Positions 23,163-35,207 of a DNA stretch of 64,000 nt are shown here, piece by piece (the first letter of the stretch is position 1; the number at the start of each line of letters is the position of its first letter). The notes under the pieces are model-generated. The model was not told the DNA's origin, searched no databases, and was given only the letters and a program-made list of their open reading frames with translations. The stretch comes from Buddleja alternifolia (lineage: Eukaryota > Streptophyta > Magnoliopsida > Lamiales > Scrophulariaceae): the NCBI GenBank assembly GCA_019426215.1, contig CM033394.1, positions 42,282,423 through 42,346,422 on the forward strand. Direction: 5' to 3'. Both the position numbers and the translations under genes were made by a program.

Positions 23163-24226
23163 ATGAATCATCTCAACTTTAAGGCAATCTCTCAGTTAAT
23201 ATCGCTAAATCTTGTCGAGGGATTACCTAAAGGTTCCTTTCAAAAGAATCGCTTATGTGATGCATGTCAAATGGGTAAACAAGTTAAATCATCTTTCAAA
23301 AAGAAACCATGTCTATCTACTTCTAGAGTTCTTGAACTATTGCATTTAGATTTGTTTGGACCTATTCAAATCATGAGTGTTAGTGGCAAAAAGTACTCGC
23401 TAGTAATAGTTGATGATTTCTCTCGCTATACATGGGTAGAATTTCTAGCGACCAAAGATGAAACTAGTGTCAAGCTCACAGCGCTAATCCGTCAACTGCA
23501 AAATTCAAAAGATCTAATGGTGACAAGAATTAGAAGCGACAGAGGAACTGAATTTTCTAACCAATTTGTTGAGAAGTTTTGTACAGATTTTGGAATACTC
23601 CATGAGTATTCTGCTCCTACAACACCTCAACAAAATGGAGTTGCTGAGCGATGGAACAGAACGCTTAAAGAAGCCGCTAGGACGATGCTAGCAGAATCCA
23701 AGCTGCCTCAAAGGTTTTGGGCCGAAGCCATCAACACCGCTTGCTACACTCAGAACCGGTGTATGATCAACAAGTAACATGAGAAGAATCTATATGAGTT
23801 TTGGAAGGGACGTAAGCCTAATGTTTCATATTTTCATGTTTTTGGTTCAAAATGTTTCATTCATAACAATGGATCCCACAGCCTAAAGACTTTTGATCCT
23901 AAAGCGGATGAGGGAATCTTTCTAGGCTATGCCAAGAATGGAAAGAGTTTTCGCATCTTAAATAAGATTAAATCGAAGGTTGAAGAATCCATTCATGTTG
24001 TGTTTGATGATGCTAACCAAGAGCCGAGTAAGGTTATTCCTGATGATGTAGGAATTGAAGATCTTGCCCAACAAGCGTCACAAATTAATCTTGAAGATGA
24101 TAGTGACAATGAGGATGATGAGATCTTTGTGCCTTTTCCTAAGGTTACTCGTGAGGTTACAAATAATGATGAAGTCAGAATCGCTATGATCATGAAGAAA
24201 ATGATCATCAAGAGCAAATTGGAACT
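23163..24226 (+). pseudogene. Sirevirus integrase
   Basis: Starts with the zinc-binding pre-integrase part (HxxH upstream, then CDAC). The catalytic core follows, with HLDLFGPIQ (first Asp), RSDRGTEFSNQF (second Asp) and PQQNGVAERWNRTLKEA (Glu). A TAA at 23775 interrupts the frame at a position that codes in relatives. The same frame then continues (FHVFGSKCFIHNN) to about 24200, where a frameshift moves reading to the RT frame. Inactive. Confidence 0.85.
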
Positions 24227-27200
24227 GTGAATGATGAAGCGACTGCGCAAGAGACAAATGAGAATCAAGCGATTGCTAATCAAGAGTCTCTCAACCCGTT
24301 CCAACCAGACCGAAAATGGCTTAGAGATCATCCACCAGATCTAGTAATTGGAGATATTGAAGCACCTGTTAGAACTAGGTCCGCTACCATTAATGAGGCC
24401 ATGTTCGCAAGCTTTCTATCTCAAATGGAACCAAAGAAAGTGGATGAAGCGCTTAGTGATTCAAGTTGGGTAGAAGTGATGCAAGGAGTCATTGGAACTA
24501 GATGGGTTTTTAGGAACAAAATGGACGAAGATGGCATTGTTATAAGAAACAAAGCTAGATTAGTCGCTCAGGGTTATTGTCAAGATGAGGGTATTGACTT
24601 TGATGAGACTTATGCCCCAGTAGCCCGTCTTGAAGCGATTAGAATGTTCCTAGCGTTTGCCGCATTCAACAAGTTCACAGTATATCAAATGGACGTGAAG
24701 AGTGCATTCTTGAATGGTAAACTCCAAGAAGAAGTCTATGTGGAGCAACCTCCAGGATTCATCAACAACCATGGCAAAAGTATGGTCTACAAACTGGATA
24801 AGGCACTCTATGGCCTTAAACAAGCACCAAGAGCATGGTATGACACTCTCTCTATCTTCCTTATAGGTAAAGGCTTTTCAAAAGGCAGCATTGACACAAC
24901 GTTATTTAAAATTACTCATAATGAAGATATTCTCTTAGTCCAAATCTATGTTGATGATATTATATTTGGTTCTACTAATAAGCGATTGTGTGAGAAATTT
25001 TCGAAAATGATGCAAGAACAATTTGAAATGAGCATGATGGGTGAATTAACTTTTTTCTTAGGATTACAAGTTAAACAACTCCCTAATGGAATATTTATAA
25101 ACCAAGCTAAGTATACTAGAGATATGATTAAGAAATTTGGTATGGAAAATGCATCATCTTCAAAAATTCCAATGAGCCAAACGCTTAAGTTAGATAAAGA
25201 TGAAAGTGGGAAGAAAATTGATATCACTAACTATAGGGGTATTATTGGATCACTTCTTTATCTTACCGCTAGTAGACCTGATATTATGTTTTCGGTATGC
25301 ATGTGTGCACATTTTCAATCTGACCCTAGAGAATCACACTTAAGTGCTACCAAGAAAATCCTTAAGTACCTAAAAGACACACAAAATGTGGGCTTATGGT
25401 ATCCACAGGATTCTCCTTTTGAACTAATTGGTTATTCAGACGCAGATTTTGCAGGATGCAAAATAGATAGAAAAAGTACTAGTGGTACATGTCAATTTCT
25501 AGGTGATAGACTAGTTTCGTGGCATAGTAAGAAACAACAATCTATAGCGACTTCTACCGCTGAGGCAGAATATGTAGCTGCTGGAAGCTGTTGTGCACAA
25601 ATCCTTTGGGTGAGGCAACAACTTAGAGATTATGGAACAATCCTAGGTCCTACCCCAATCCATTGTGATAACCAAAGCGCTTTAGCTATGACCCAAAATC
25701 CTGTCCTTCATTCTAGAACCAAACACATTGACATTAGATACCATTTCTTGCGTGACTGACACGCGAAATCCTAGCAAGTATACTAGGTCGTGCAAAGTAA
25801 TAAAGTGGACTATTTAGCCCGGGGTGTATCGTCTCCACAGGGACAATTGGATTCAATGCTCGTAATTGCTATATTACCTATTTCTAAGCTAAATCAATTT
25901 ATAAGATGATAGGTGTTTATACTATGAAAATAACTAAAGATAACTAAAATGATTATCAAGGTAATAAATCAAATGGGAAGAGGTGATTGGGTTATGATCC
26001 TACTATGTTCTATTCTATGTTCATGAACTTTTAATTATCCGGATTTTTAGGACGCCCTTGTTATGGCGAAACCCCCTAACGTATTTATTATTCAATCTCT
26101 TGAAATAACAAGCCTATACTAGTTAACAACTCCCTATATCTCTATAGTGAAGATTGAATTAACTAACATGCATTTAGGTTCAAAAGAGTTCCTTGTTTAC
26201 GAAGATCCTACATTCAATCGGGTCATCTTATCACAAAAAGGCACACAACGCAATCGATTCTATCTCTAGTCAATTGTTACGTTATGATGTTTGATTTTTC
26301 GATCTCCCTTTATCTATCTCCTCTCGGTCTCAAGACAAAGCATTATATCAAACACATGGTGATCATTCATGTGAAAGCATTAAGCATAAAATCAAACATG
26401 TAACAAGAATTTAATAAATCCGGAAATTAATCATTCATTAAACACAAAACATCACAAAGTATTTACATAACCCAACCACAAAGATGCTTAGCTCATACTT
26501 ATAATAACAAATGATTCAACAATTCTATAAGACATAGTTGATAAACTAATCAAAGAGAAAGAGTTGAATTACTCCCTATTACAAGGTGTGAATCCAAGCT
26601 TTTGATGATGAAAATGGCTCCTCAAGCTTCCTTGAGTCTTCCTATGGCTTCCCTATGTGTTTTTTGAACAAGTGTAGCCTTTAGGTAAGTGAAGAATGTG
26701 TTATAAAGACCAAAAACGGCGGACATAAAAAATAGGGCAGCAGGGCACTGAGCCGCGGCACAAACTTCTATCAGACCGCGGCACTAAAAGTGCGAACCAA
26801 TTTTCCGAAGTAGGACCGCGGTCCTGTGCCGCGGTCGTCTCACGCAAAATTCGCAGTTTTCGTATTTTAATCATAACTCTCTCTACACATGTCGGATTGA
26901 GGTGATTTAAGTTGCCACGCGAAGCTAAGAACCAAATCTACAATATTGAAGAAGAAACCGTAATCTGATTCGGCCTGTAAGTGGATGAAAACCGCGTTTA
27001 AATATGAATATTGTGTAAAAATTTTCGTCAACTATCTTCTTTTGTTTCTTTCTTCAATTTCAAGCTCAATTTGGATCTCTTTTCTCGTCTTTCATGCGTA
27101 AATCAACTTTTATCCTACAAAACAAAATATATACCAATCAAAGCATTATGAGGGATAAAAAGTGATCAGAGTAACGATCAAATCATATCACAATGGGGCA

Positions 27201-27371
27201 TAAAATACTGTAAAATATGGACTTATCAGTGACCATGTTCAAAAGAAAGATATCTCCATGCATTTCATTGGAACTGACAAACAACTGGCAGATATCTTCA
27301 CCAAAGCACTCAACGAACAACGCTTTCTCACTTTAAGAAGTGAATTAGGTATGATTGATTTAAACGCTTAA
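24227..27371 (+). pseudogene. Sirevirus reverse transcriptase and RNase H, split by a solo LTR
   Basis: 24227-25756 is open. It shows the Copia RT motifs [20 protein letters not shown] and [11 protein letters not shown], the catalytic YVDDIIFG (about 24947), and RNase H ([19 protein letters not shown]). At 25757 a 1.47-kb solo LTR interrupts RNase H; coding resumes at 27234 (DISMHFIGTDKQLADIFTKA) and stops at 27371. The reading frame on both sides is consistent with a clean insertion. Without the insertion this part would be the best-preserved stretch of pol. Confidence 0.9.
25757..27228 (-). mobile_element. Solo LTR (1.47 kb) in Sirevirus RNase H
   Basis: Begins TGACACGCGAAATCC and ends TATGGACTTATCA, with a perfect 5-bp TSD GTGAC (25752-25756 and 27229-27233). 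No internal region or second LTR is present, so it is a solo LTR left by LTR-LTR recombination. Its left end resembles the complement of the right end of the solo LTR at 35393-37260 (shared TGACACGC, TAGCAAGT, AGTAATAA, GTGGAC blocks). The two therefore belong to related families, and this copy is in the opposite orientation. Superfamily not proven; Gypsy is likely from the length. Confidence 0.85.
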
Positions 27372-28225
27372 ATCATAAAGCATCATATTTAATAGGCATA
27401 TAATTTAGAGGGAATCCACTCTGTGATTATGTTTAAACTATATTTCCAAAAATGAAATGAGTTATCAATTTTAGGGGGAACTTTAAAATTGTATTCACTT
27501 CATTAAGTAAGCGACTATGATCAAAATGACTTTAACAAACCTTATGCATCGATTATTAGCGTCTACTTTTACTCATTACAATCTGATCGCTTATAAATGA
27601 AAGGTTTAAAAATCCAACAAGCGATTGATATGTATCAAATTAAATTTATTTTATAAAAGAATCTTCAGCATTGAAAGAATTCCCACTTCAACGCTAAAGT
27701 AACTTTCTTTCACAAAAAAAAAAAAAAAAAAATCATGCATAGTTTTCATCGCCACTAAGTAGCGTGTGGATGAGTCCAAAATTCTAGATTTGTTAACTAC
27801 CCACACGTGCCTATCAAATCAAACTGACGGTTATGATTCCTATCTAAACATAGGCAGTTCAGTAAAATGCATGAATTTGAGTACGTGTCAATGTACTATC
27901 AGGCGCTTGTAACTCACGCTGAAAATTTCAAATTTTTTCAAACGTTTTCAAAAAGTAACTGCAGATCCGAAAAATGTTATAGTATCCTAGTTTACCGCAC
28001 TTTTTGACATCCGAAGTTATGTGTACACGGTTCAGATTTCCGTCTCATTAACTTCTGTACACATGTCATTTATCTACCATATGAGGAGTTACTTTTATCT
28101 TCTATTTAAACCCCTCAAAACTTTTACAGAAAACCTTTATCACTTCCAATCTCTCTACTGTAAAAGTTATCTCTCTCTAAAAGGCAAAAACTTCCTTCTT
28201 TTCTTCAAAGTCTCACCTTTCAGCA

Positions 28226-30568
28226 ATGGCACCCAAAGCTTCAAAATCTTCCAAAACAGCAACTTCTGCTACCGGAAAACCTTCCCGTGCTAAGAAACCA
28301 GTGACGGTTAACGCCGGATTTTTGGTTAACTGGGATTATCTTTTTGATAACCAGAACTTCCCTCTTCGAACAACTCTCACACTCGTTCAAGAATCTGGTT
28401 TGAGAGACATGCTTACTACTACTTACAACTACTTTGAAGAAGAATCTCTTTACTTTTTCAATAATGGTGAAATTTCTGAAGACGACAATTCCATATCCTG
28501 CGTCTTCCCTTCTGCTAAAGAGACCTTTGTTCTCACTCCCTCTCTGATTTCTTCACTACTAAATCTCCCGAATCATGGCAGTGAGGTAGAACATGTGAAT
28601 CTCGGAGATGCTACCAAAGTCTGGGCGTTGATCAAGAAAGACGATGTTAACGCCGCGTATGAGCTAAACTTCAAGAAGAATGATATGAAGGGCGAATACG
28701 TCATCCTCGCTGATATTTGTTCAAAGATTATTGAATGCAGAAAAGGAACTTTCGACAAAATCACCAACATTCAATACAAGATGATGGTAGCCATCCTGAC
28801 CAAGTTAAAAGTTAACTGGTCTCTCTACGTTTTTAATCGCTTCAAGGCAGCGATGACTAAGTCTGTCAATCCCAAGCCTTACAGGATTGTGCTAAGTCGT
28901 ATTCTTTGCGCTTGCGGATATACGCAATCTTTTGGCAAAAAGATTCCAGCGACCAAATTTTATGGAAAGAAAATGATAAGCGAGCTTCTTCACCCGCGAA
29001 AACCTGGCGGAGCAGCGGTTCCTAAAGAACAGCGTGAGCGACTTCCAGCCGAAGGAGTTGTTCGTAGTGATGATGAAGATCAAGCGTCTTCTTCATCATC
29101 GTCCTCTTCATCAGAAGAAGAAGTGGTGGTCAAGCGACCTAAGAGAAAGATCATTCTCAAAGTCACCGAGACATCCAAGCCCGCAAAGAAACAAAAGCCT
29201 GATCTTAAGAAGAAGAAGCCGGACCCCAAAAAGAAACAAAACATCCCTTCTCCTTCTCCCTCTCCTAAATCTCCATCTCCTTCTCCAGCGTTTGTCTTTC
29301 CCATTCCCGAGGAAGAAGAAGCCGTAGAAGAAGAAGTACCGCTTGCACGAAGGCGCACTCCTCTTTCTACTCCCGCAGTATCCTCTAGCGCTCCATCAAA
29401 TCCAGCGCTTAGAGAGTCAGCCAGTGCTTCTTTCTCTGACGTTGTTCCCAAAGGCAGCTCAGATCCTCAAGCCGCTACTCAATCTGAGAGGCTTTCAAAT
29501 GATCAGGCACCTTATGCAGCAGATATTCAATATGTTCTCAACACGCTTGAAGAACTAAATATCCCCATTCGTGCTGATCCGATAACTTCTTTTATCAATT
29601 TAGACCCCGAAGAAGAAGTCCAGGAGCCTGAGGAAATTGCTCAAGAAACAAATCAAGCGACTGAAAAAGTCGATGATATTCCTCAGGCTCAAGATGCACC
29701 TCAAGATGTACCTATTGCTGATGCCCCTCCCCTCTCGAAGATTCCAGTTGAAATAGACATGGACATAGCAACTGTTGTGGATATCGGTACAAAGGCATCT
29801 CAAGTTCTTCTTGACGCTGAAACTTCATCAGCAAGTGAAGCAACTTTAAACGCTGAGCGGTCGATAGAAGTGGCCCCTATCCCAACAGAAGCTATTATTT
29901 TTGTTCCTACGCCAACAGGACCTCCTCCTCGTGTCATTGATTTCTTCCCGCGCGGATACTCTTCAGATATTGAATTTTATTATGCCGCCAGAGAATGTGA
30001 CACTCAAACGCTTGCCGAGTTGGAAATCCAATTTCAAACAACTCTCCATCGGCCAGATCTTTCGGATTCCCACAAGTTTGAAATCTTCGAGCGTTTTGCC
30101 GATCTTGGTCTGTACAGTTTAGAGCGTCTTCATTTACGCCTTGAGTATATTCGTCGACCAGCGTTCCACCGATCAGAATTTGACGAGAAGCGATTCAATT
30201 TCACCGGTCGCTCAGAAGAGTCCTTTTATCCTCTGCGCCAAAACAAGATTGTTTTCAAAAACCCCCATATGGGTGATTGGAACAAAGATCCAGATGAGGC
30301 CGATCTCAACAAGATAGGATATTCGGCTCTTCCTTCCGTCGTCATCTCTCCTTCAAACGCTTTATCCCCTAATCCTCTAAAGTTATGGAAAGGAAAAGGA
30401 CCTATTGTTGCTGAGCGTCCAAATCCGGTCAACTCGTGGATAGAAGATGAGGCTCGAGAATATCTAGCCAGATTATGGGCTGAGGATTATGAAGAAGAAA
30501 CGGAACGCTTTGAGAAATTTCTTGCCGCTAGAAACGATCAAGCTAAAGCGGACAAACTAGGAAAATGA
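28226..30568 (+). pseudogene. Sirevirus envelope-like region, first part (780 codons)
   Basis: This frame starts 855 bp after the end of pol. Visible parts, in order: a basic N-terminus; a globular region of about 240 residues as seen in plant 'putative transposon protein' domains; a Ser/Glu-rich patch with a very basic Lys/Pro tract (about residues 300-345); an acidic, Pro/Ala-rich middle; and a second ordered part near the end. Soybean SIRE1-type elements carry an envelope-like frame here; no function is proven for any. The frame stops at TGA (30566-30568), but the same frame stays open for another 628 codons, so this stop is either a lesion or a readthrough site. No clear signal peptide or membrane helix is seen. 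Confidence 0.7.
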
Positions 30569-30571
30569 TGG

Positions 30572-32452
30572 ATGATGAATACCGCTAGATGGGCTGAAGA
30601 ATTTGTTCTGCATTTCTATACCCTCGAAGAACTTATAAGATACCCGTTTCTTTTCAAGTTTGGGATAGAATACAGACGCCGAGGATATGCAACCTTTTTG
30701 TTTCAACAACGTCAGATCATTGCAGGGAATGTTAGCGCTATGCCACGATACAGACAACCAATCGAAAGCTACATTCGCCAGCAACTCGCCTTCTACAGCC
30801 AGGGCGGACGCTACGTCTTGCATCCTCGTGCAGACTTTGTTCAAAGAATCTTTCCTGATCTAAACGAAGACGCTTCGTCAAGTAAACAACCAATTCTTCC
30901 CAGTCAGATTCGTGTTGATGTTTCCACAGAACACGCTGAGTTTGCTGAGTTCCACAGAGATATGAGAGCAGTGTTTGAAAATGCCCAAGCGCTGGACAGC
31001 AGTTTCAATCACTTTTCCGGGTGTTACAACTTCAGAGGATATACTCTTCACCCCGTGCTCTTTACTGAATCAAACATTCAAGTGGCCAAGATGATCTCGC
31101 TGATTAGGCCAGTGGACCAAGACGCAACTCAAGCACTCATGCCATTGATTTTGGACTTTTTCCACAGATATACTTCAGGGATTGCTTTAACGGAAGATGT
31201 GCAACTTGCACTAAGTACCGAAGAGCGAGAAGACACTATATTCTTTATACCGCAATCCAGCTTGATCAGTCCCCGGCATGTAATGGAAGCTCTTGGCCCC
31301 CTTTGGGTCATTAGCATTAGCAAACCTTCTCCTTCCCACATCCAAATAAAGGAAGAAGACTCTGCTCCTACTGCGGAAGTCGCTCAAAATCCTAAGGCTT
31401 CCTTGCCAGACTCTCCTAGCACCCCAGTAGTCGAGCCCCCAGCACTTGCAGATTCTATCTTGGATCACGCAATTGAAGAAGTGCACGCTGAAATTGCCCA
31501 AACGCCTGTAGAACCTCTCATCCGAGATAAGAGCAAAGGAAAGGCTGCAGTTTCAAGTTCTTACGGACTTCTCCAGTCCCCAGAGCGTCCTTCTTCGGAT
31601 TCAGATTCAGACAGTGATTTAGAGGCTCGAGATTTCAGAACAGCAGTACAGAACTCGCTTACCCACATTGAAGGTTCCTGTTCCAAGATCTTTGAAACTG
31701 CTGATAGACATATGCGAATCGTGTCTGATACACGAAGCCGAGACATTGCCAACGCTTCACATAAAAGCACCATTGTTATCATGAACAGCATGTCCCCTCT
31801 TATCGCTGAGCTCTCCTCTGACTTCAATCGACACCTAGCTCAGAGTGCTTCGGCTGATGCTGAAAGACACGCTTCATCCGATGCTATTGCTCAGAGTGTC
31901 GCCCAGCAAATTGCTTTTCTAGTCGAAGAAGTTAGACTTTTGCGCCGAGATGTCGCTGCTCTAAAGAACTCTCTTGATGATGCCAAGAAGGGGGAAAATA
32001 CAGAAAAGCATCAAGCGTCCAAATCGATGTCAAGGACTAATAATAAAAATTGGCGATCAATGATGGAAGAACTAGTAAGCATCAAGAAGATGTTAACTAA
32101 AAAGAGAAAGCCAAGATATTATCTGGGAAGATATCCCCTTCCGGAATTAGACGTTGACTTCTTAGAAGGTATGGGATTTCAACCTTTTGCCGGACCGTTG
32201 AGACGACCTATCAATTGGAGACCGTCAAAAGATCCAAGAAAAGATATCTATCATGATCTGATTCGTGAACTTGGAATTTCTCCAAGAGAGTGGACGGAAA
32301 GATTGCTAGAACTTAATGAAAGCGCCAGACTTCGTAGGCATGATTACGATGAAGTTCAACATACGACAATGATTGACATTGATCGTCTCCTGATGGACTT
32401 AGCGCTAGAAGTTCTCCAAGGCGAAGAAAGAGCAAAGCGACAGAAAAAGTGA
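30572..32452 (+). pseudogene. Sirevirus envelope-like region, second part (626 codons)
   Basis: In the same frame as the preceding 780-codon part, separated only by TGA and one codon. It has an ordered N-terminal half, then an acidic, Ser/Pro-rich linker (about 31340-31640). A heptad-rich stretch predicted to be a coiled coil (IAFLVEEVRLLRRDVAALKN, about 31910-31970) follows, then a basic C-terminal domain ending KRQKK. A coiled coil near the C-terminus is a reported trait of Sirevirus envelope-like products. No transmembrane segment is obvious. Confidence 0.65.
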
Positions 32453-32687
32453 ATGAATTTTTTTTGTTGCGAAGAAAGAGCAAAGCAACATACGACAATT
32501 TTTTTTGTTTTCAGTATAAATCATGTATGCTTATTCTTTCAATATATGAATGATTTATCGCTGAGACATCTTGTTGAAGCTAATCTAACTTTAGCTAACC
32601 TTACTAACTTTTTGAACGCTAACTTATATTCATTTGGGTTTTTCTCTTTAGTAACTAGAGTTACAAAAGTTAAAGTCTTGACATCAT

Positions 32688-32702
32688 CAAAAAGGGAGAA
32701 AT
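32688..32702 (+). other. Polypurine tract of the Sirevirus
   Basis: AAAAAGGGAGAAAT directly precedes the 3' LTR, the standard plus-strand priming site. Confidence 0.75.
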
Positions 32703-34209
32703 TGTTAGGAAATTTCATGTTAGATGTTTTGAAGATGACAAGATAGGATTCATTGTTAGACCCCAAATAAAATGTAAGTTTATGTTTTCTTTAGATCATT
32801 GTTTAAGCGTTTGAAAGTTTGTAATTCTGTTTAGGCTTGTAATTTTTATCTTTGTAGATTTTAGACTAAGTCTTAGTAACTGAATCGCTAGTAGAATTCT
32901 AGGTGAGTCTATTAGAGAAGAAGTTGAAGACCAGCGTCTGAAGTCAACCAGAGATGAAGATTTGTCCCTTAGCGTCCGTCAAACGCTAAAGGAACCCAGT
33001 TCAGGATATATGGATCAAGCGCTCAATTTGTCTCAAGCGATGGATGAAAGATTCACCTGAAATAAATCCTCAAGTCATGAAGGACTTAAATACAATCATT
33101 CAACGGACATTTATTTCCAACGGGAAATAAATTCAAATGCATTAAATGCCTGATAAGAGCATTAAACGTGATAAGCTACTGTGACTTGTGGACAAGCCAC
33201 CTTTTGACCAGACTGGCAGAAATTTCAGAGTTTTAGCTGCTCCCGTCCAATCGGATTCAGCGAATTTTCAGGAATGTCAGACTTTAGGTATGATCACGTG
33301 CCACGTGAAAGGCACGCTTCTACATATGTCCAACGGACAGAACCCAAGAAATTGCCTATAAATACCTTGCTCCAGAAAACCCTAACAACAACAAGAATAT
33401 ACGAGAAAATTATTGCCAAAAATCTTACGTACATTCTTTCTGAAAAAGCTTAGAAACCCCATAGCCAAAACCTTTCAAGCTTTTTATATACATTCCAGAC
33501 AGTCACAAATATCTCAAACATCTTCCAAAGAAGAAATTCAAATTCCAACTGAGATATTCCAAGTTGTTTGATCTTCTCAAAAAACAAACAAACCCTAGTG
33601 ACAAACCTCAACCTTTCATCTGAGTGAGAAAAGTTGTTGAAAACCTTTCAGGCAGTATTTCTGAGTGAGAGAAGCTTGAAGAAGACGATCTTCTTGGTGC
33701 TGAAGTCTGTGTGATCAAGGAGCCCAAGATCATTTTTATTCATTACTATTTTGTAGAAGTTTCGGTGTGATTCTTTGATAATCATCATAGTAAATTCCTC
33801 CAAGTGAAAAAGGAGAAGAAGGATGTAGCTGGGATTACATCACCTAGTGAACCTTACAAATTATTGTGTCATTTATATTTTATTGTCTTATATTCATCAC
33901 ATTACATTCTTCTGAAAAAGGCAAATAAAATTGCAAAGCGATTAAATTATCTAAAAGAACGCTAAAAATCATTTCCGCTGTGCTAACCCTGATTAAGCGA
34001 TCTAAGCGTTGCCCTACTTTGGTAAACTGCTGAAAGCACTAAGTCTAAGTTAACTACTCTGAAGCGTCTGACCCAAGCGCTCAGTCTTCCAAGCGTTCAA
34101 ATTTCTTAAGTTATACGAAAATTTTGTGAAGTCAAAAAAAAGATTTCAGGGTCTATTCAAAACCCCCCCCCCCCTTTTAGACCCTTTTGTATGCCACTTG
34201 GGACCACCA
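32703..34209 (+). repeat. 3' LTR of the Sirevirus
   Basis: 1,507 bp, about 98% like the 5' LTR by eye. It has a small extra segment near 33548-33561 and a longer C run near 34163-34174. It is followed directly by the right part of the MULE-type MITE. Confidence 0.9.
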
Positions 34210-35014
34210 ACCTCTTTTAATCTTCTTAAAACTTTTAATAATATATTTTAAATTACCATATTAAAAATAAAATAAATTATATAAAAATATATAAAGCACT
34301 TAATATTCAAAAATAACATTTGTATTATACTATTTATAAATTTAAAAAATTAGACAAACACGTCCTTAATTCGAGAGACTATTTTGTTTTATTTGATAGT
34401 TTAGGGACCATTTTGTTACATTTAATAGTTCAAGAACCTAAATGAGATAAAGTGAATAGTCTAGGGGTACAAAGTGTATTTTGCCCTATTATTTTGGTTA
34501 TGAATAATACATAATAGAGTTGTTATTATAACCACTATTATACATAGTAGAGTTGTTATTCACGATTATATAGTGTAATTTACAGTATATATATTATTAC
34601 TAACAACAAAAGGAAAAATAAATTAATTGCTAAATAATTTTCAGCGATAACTAAATGTGTAATCATGTAAATATTCGATTAAGAGTTGCAGCAAGTCGTA
34701 TCCCTGCTTGAGCTAATCGCAATTCGACAACTGGTAATCGCGTTTCAAAGTAATTCTCTGCAAGAAATTTGTTGTATAGTTTTAGTTGACGAAGATTATA
34801 TTCACAAAATATAATTGAAGGCCAAAGAAGAATTGAATTTATATTATACAAAAATTATAAACACGTTTGAGTTTTGAACCATTGTGCACCCCCTTATAAG
34901 CCCACTGACAAGCTGCTTTGATACTTTCTGCTGCATAACTGAAATTTATACATATTTATAAATTCATTTTTCAGTTCAAGATTTATATATGTAATTATAA
35001 ATGTTTATGTTTCT

Positions 35015-35178
35015 TATCAATCCTATTAGGACTCTTATCTCTTAGTTGCTGATATATTGTAATCTTATCATATCTACTGGTAGTTTAGTCTAGGTCTCTA
35101 TCCTTTGTATTCTATATATATACATTGTACACACACGTATTGAATGGGATGAAATATACTATCATTCAAGAGTTATTA
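35015..35178 (+). repeat. 5' LTR of the intron-7 Copia element
   Basis: 164 bp from TATCAATCCTATTAGG to AGAGTTATTA. The exact TSD places the ends at TA...TA, not the usual TG...CA. It contains a TATA-like TATATATATACATTG. An 18-bp segment near 35140-35160 is absent from the 3' LTR. Confidence 0.8.
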
Positions 35179-35190
35179 TGGTATCAGAGC
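35179..35190 (+). other. Primer binding site (initiator tRNA-Met)
   Basis: TGGTATCAGAGC follows the 5' LTR directly. Confidence 0.9.
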
Positions 35191-35207
35191 TAGATTCTCC
35201 TTCGGTC

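Larger units (their letters stand above)
18883..34209 (+). mobile_element. Sirevirus-type Copia retrotransposon with envelope-like region, 15.3 kb
   Basis: LTRs lie at 18883-20374 and 32703-34209, with a tRNA-Met primer site at 20377 and a polypurine tract before 32703. Gene order is gag, zinc knuckle, protease, integrase, reverse transcriptase, RNase H and then a long envelope-like region. This order and size fit the Sirevirus branch of Copia (compare soybean SIRE1). Flanking 5-mers are GCCTC and ACCTC. By eye the two LTRs differ at roughly 25-30 sites in about 1.5 kb plus small indels, so the insertion is fairly recent. Frame shifts, internal stops and an inserted solo LTR make it defective. 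Confidence 0.9.
18463..34486. mobile_element. MULE-type MITE split by the Sirevirus
   Basis: The left part is 18463-18882 and the right part 34210-34486, about 0.7 kb together. The long terminal inverted repeats begin GGACAAAATACAC (left) and, as complement, GGGCAAAATACAC (right). They match for well over 100 bases, including TACCCCT, ACTATTCACTTT and CATTTAGGT blocks. A perfect 9-bp TSD TATTATTTT flanks it (18454-18462 and 34487-34495), the Mutator-like length. It was present before the 15-kb retrotransposon landed inside it. No coding region. Confidence 0.85.

Noticed and set aside
25757..27228. A complete small retrotransposon instead of a solo LTR
   Set aside because: No primer site, polypurine tract or internal duplicate of the ends is present. 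The TG...CA ends with one TSD pair fit a solo LTR.
29080..29451. Minus-strand Gly/Ser-rich frame opposite the envelope-like region
   Set aside because: It is the complement of a Ser/Pro/Lys/Glu-rich coding stretch, with low complexity and no independent support.
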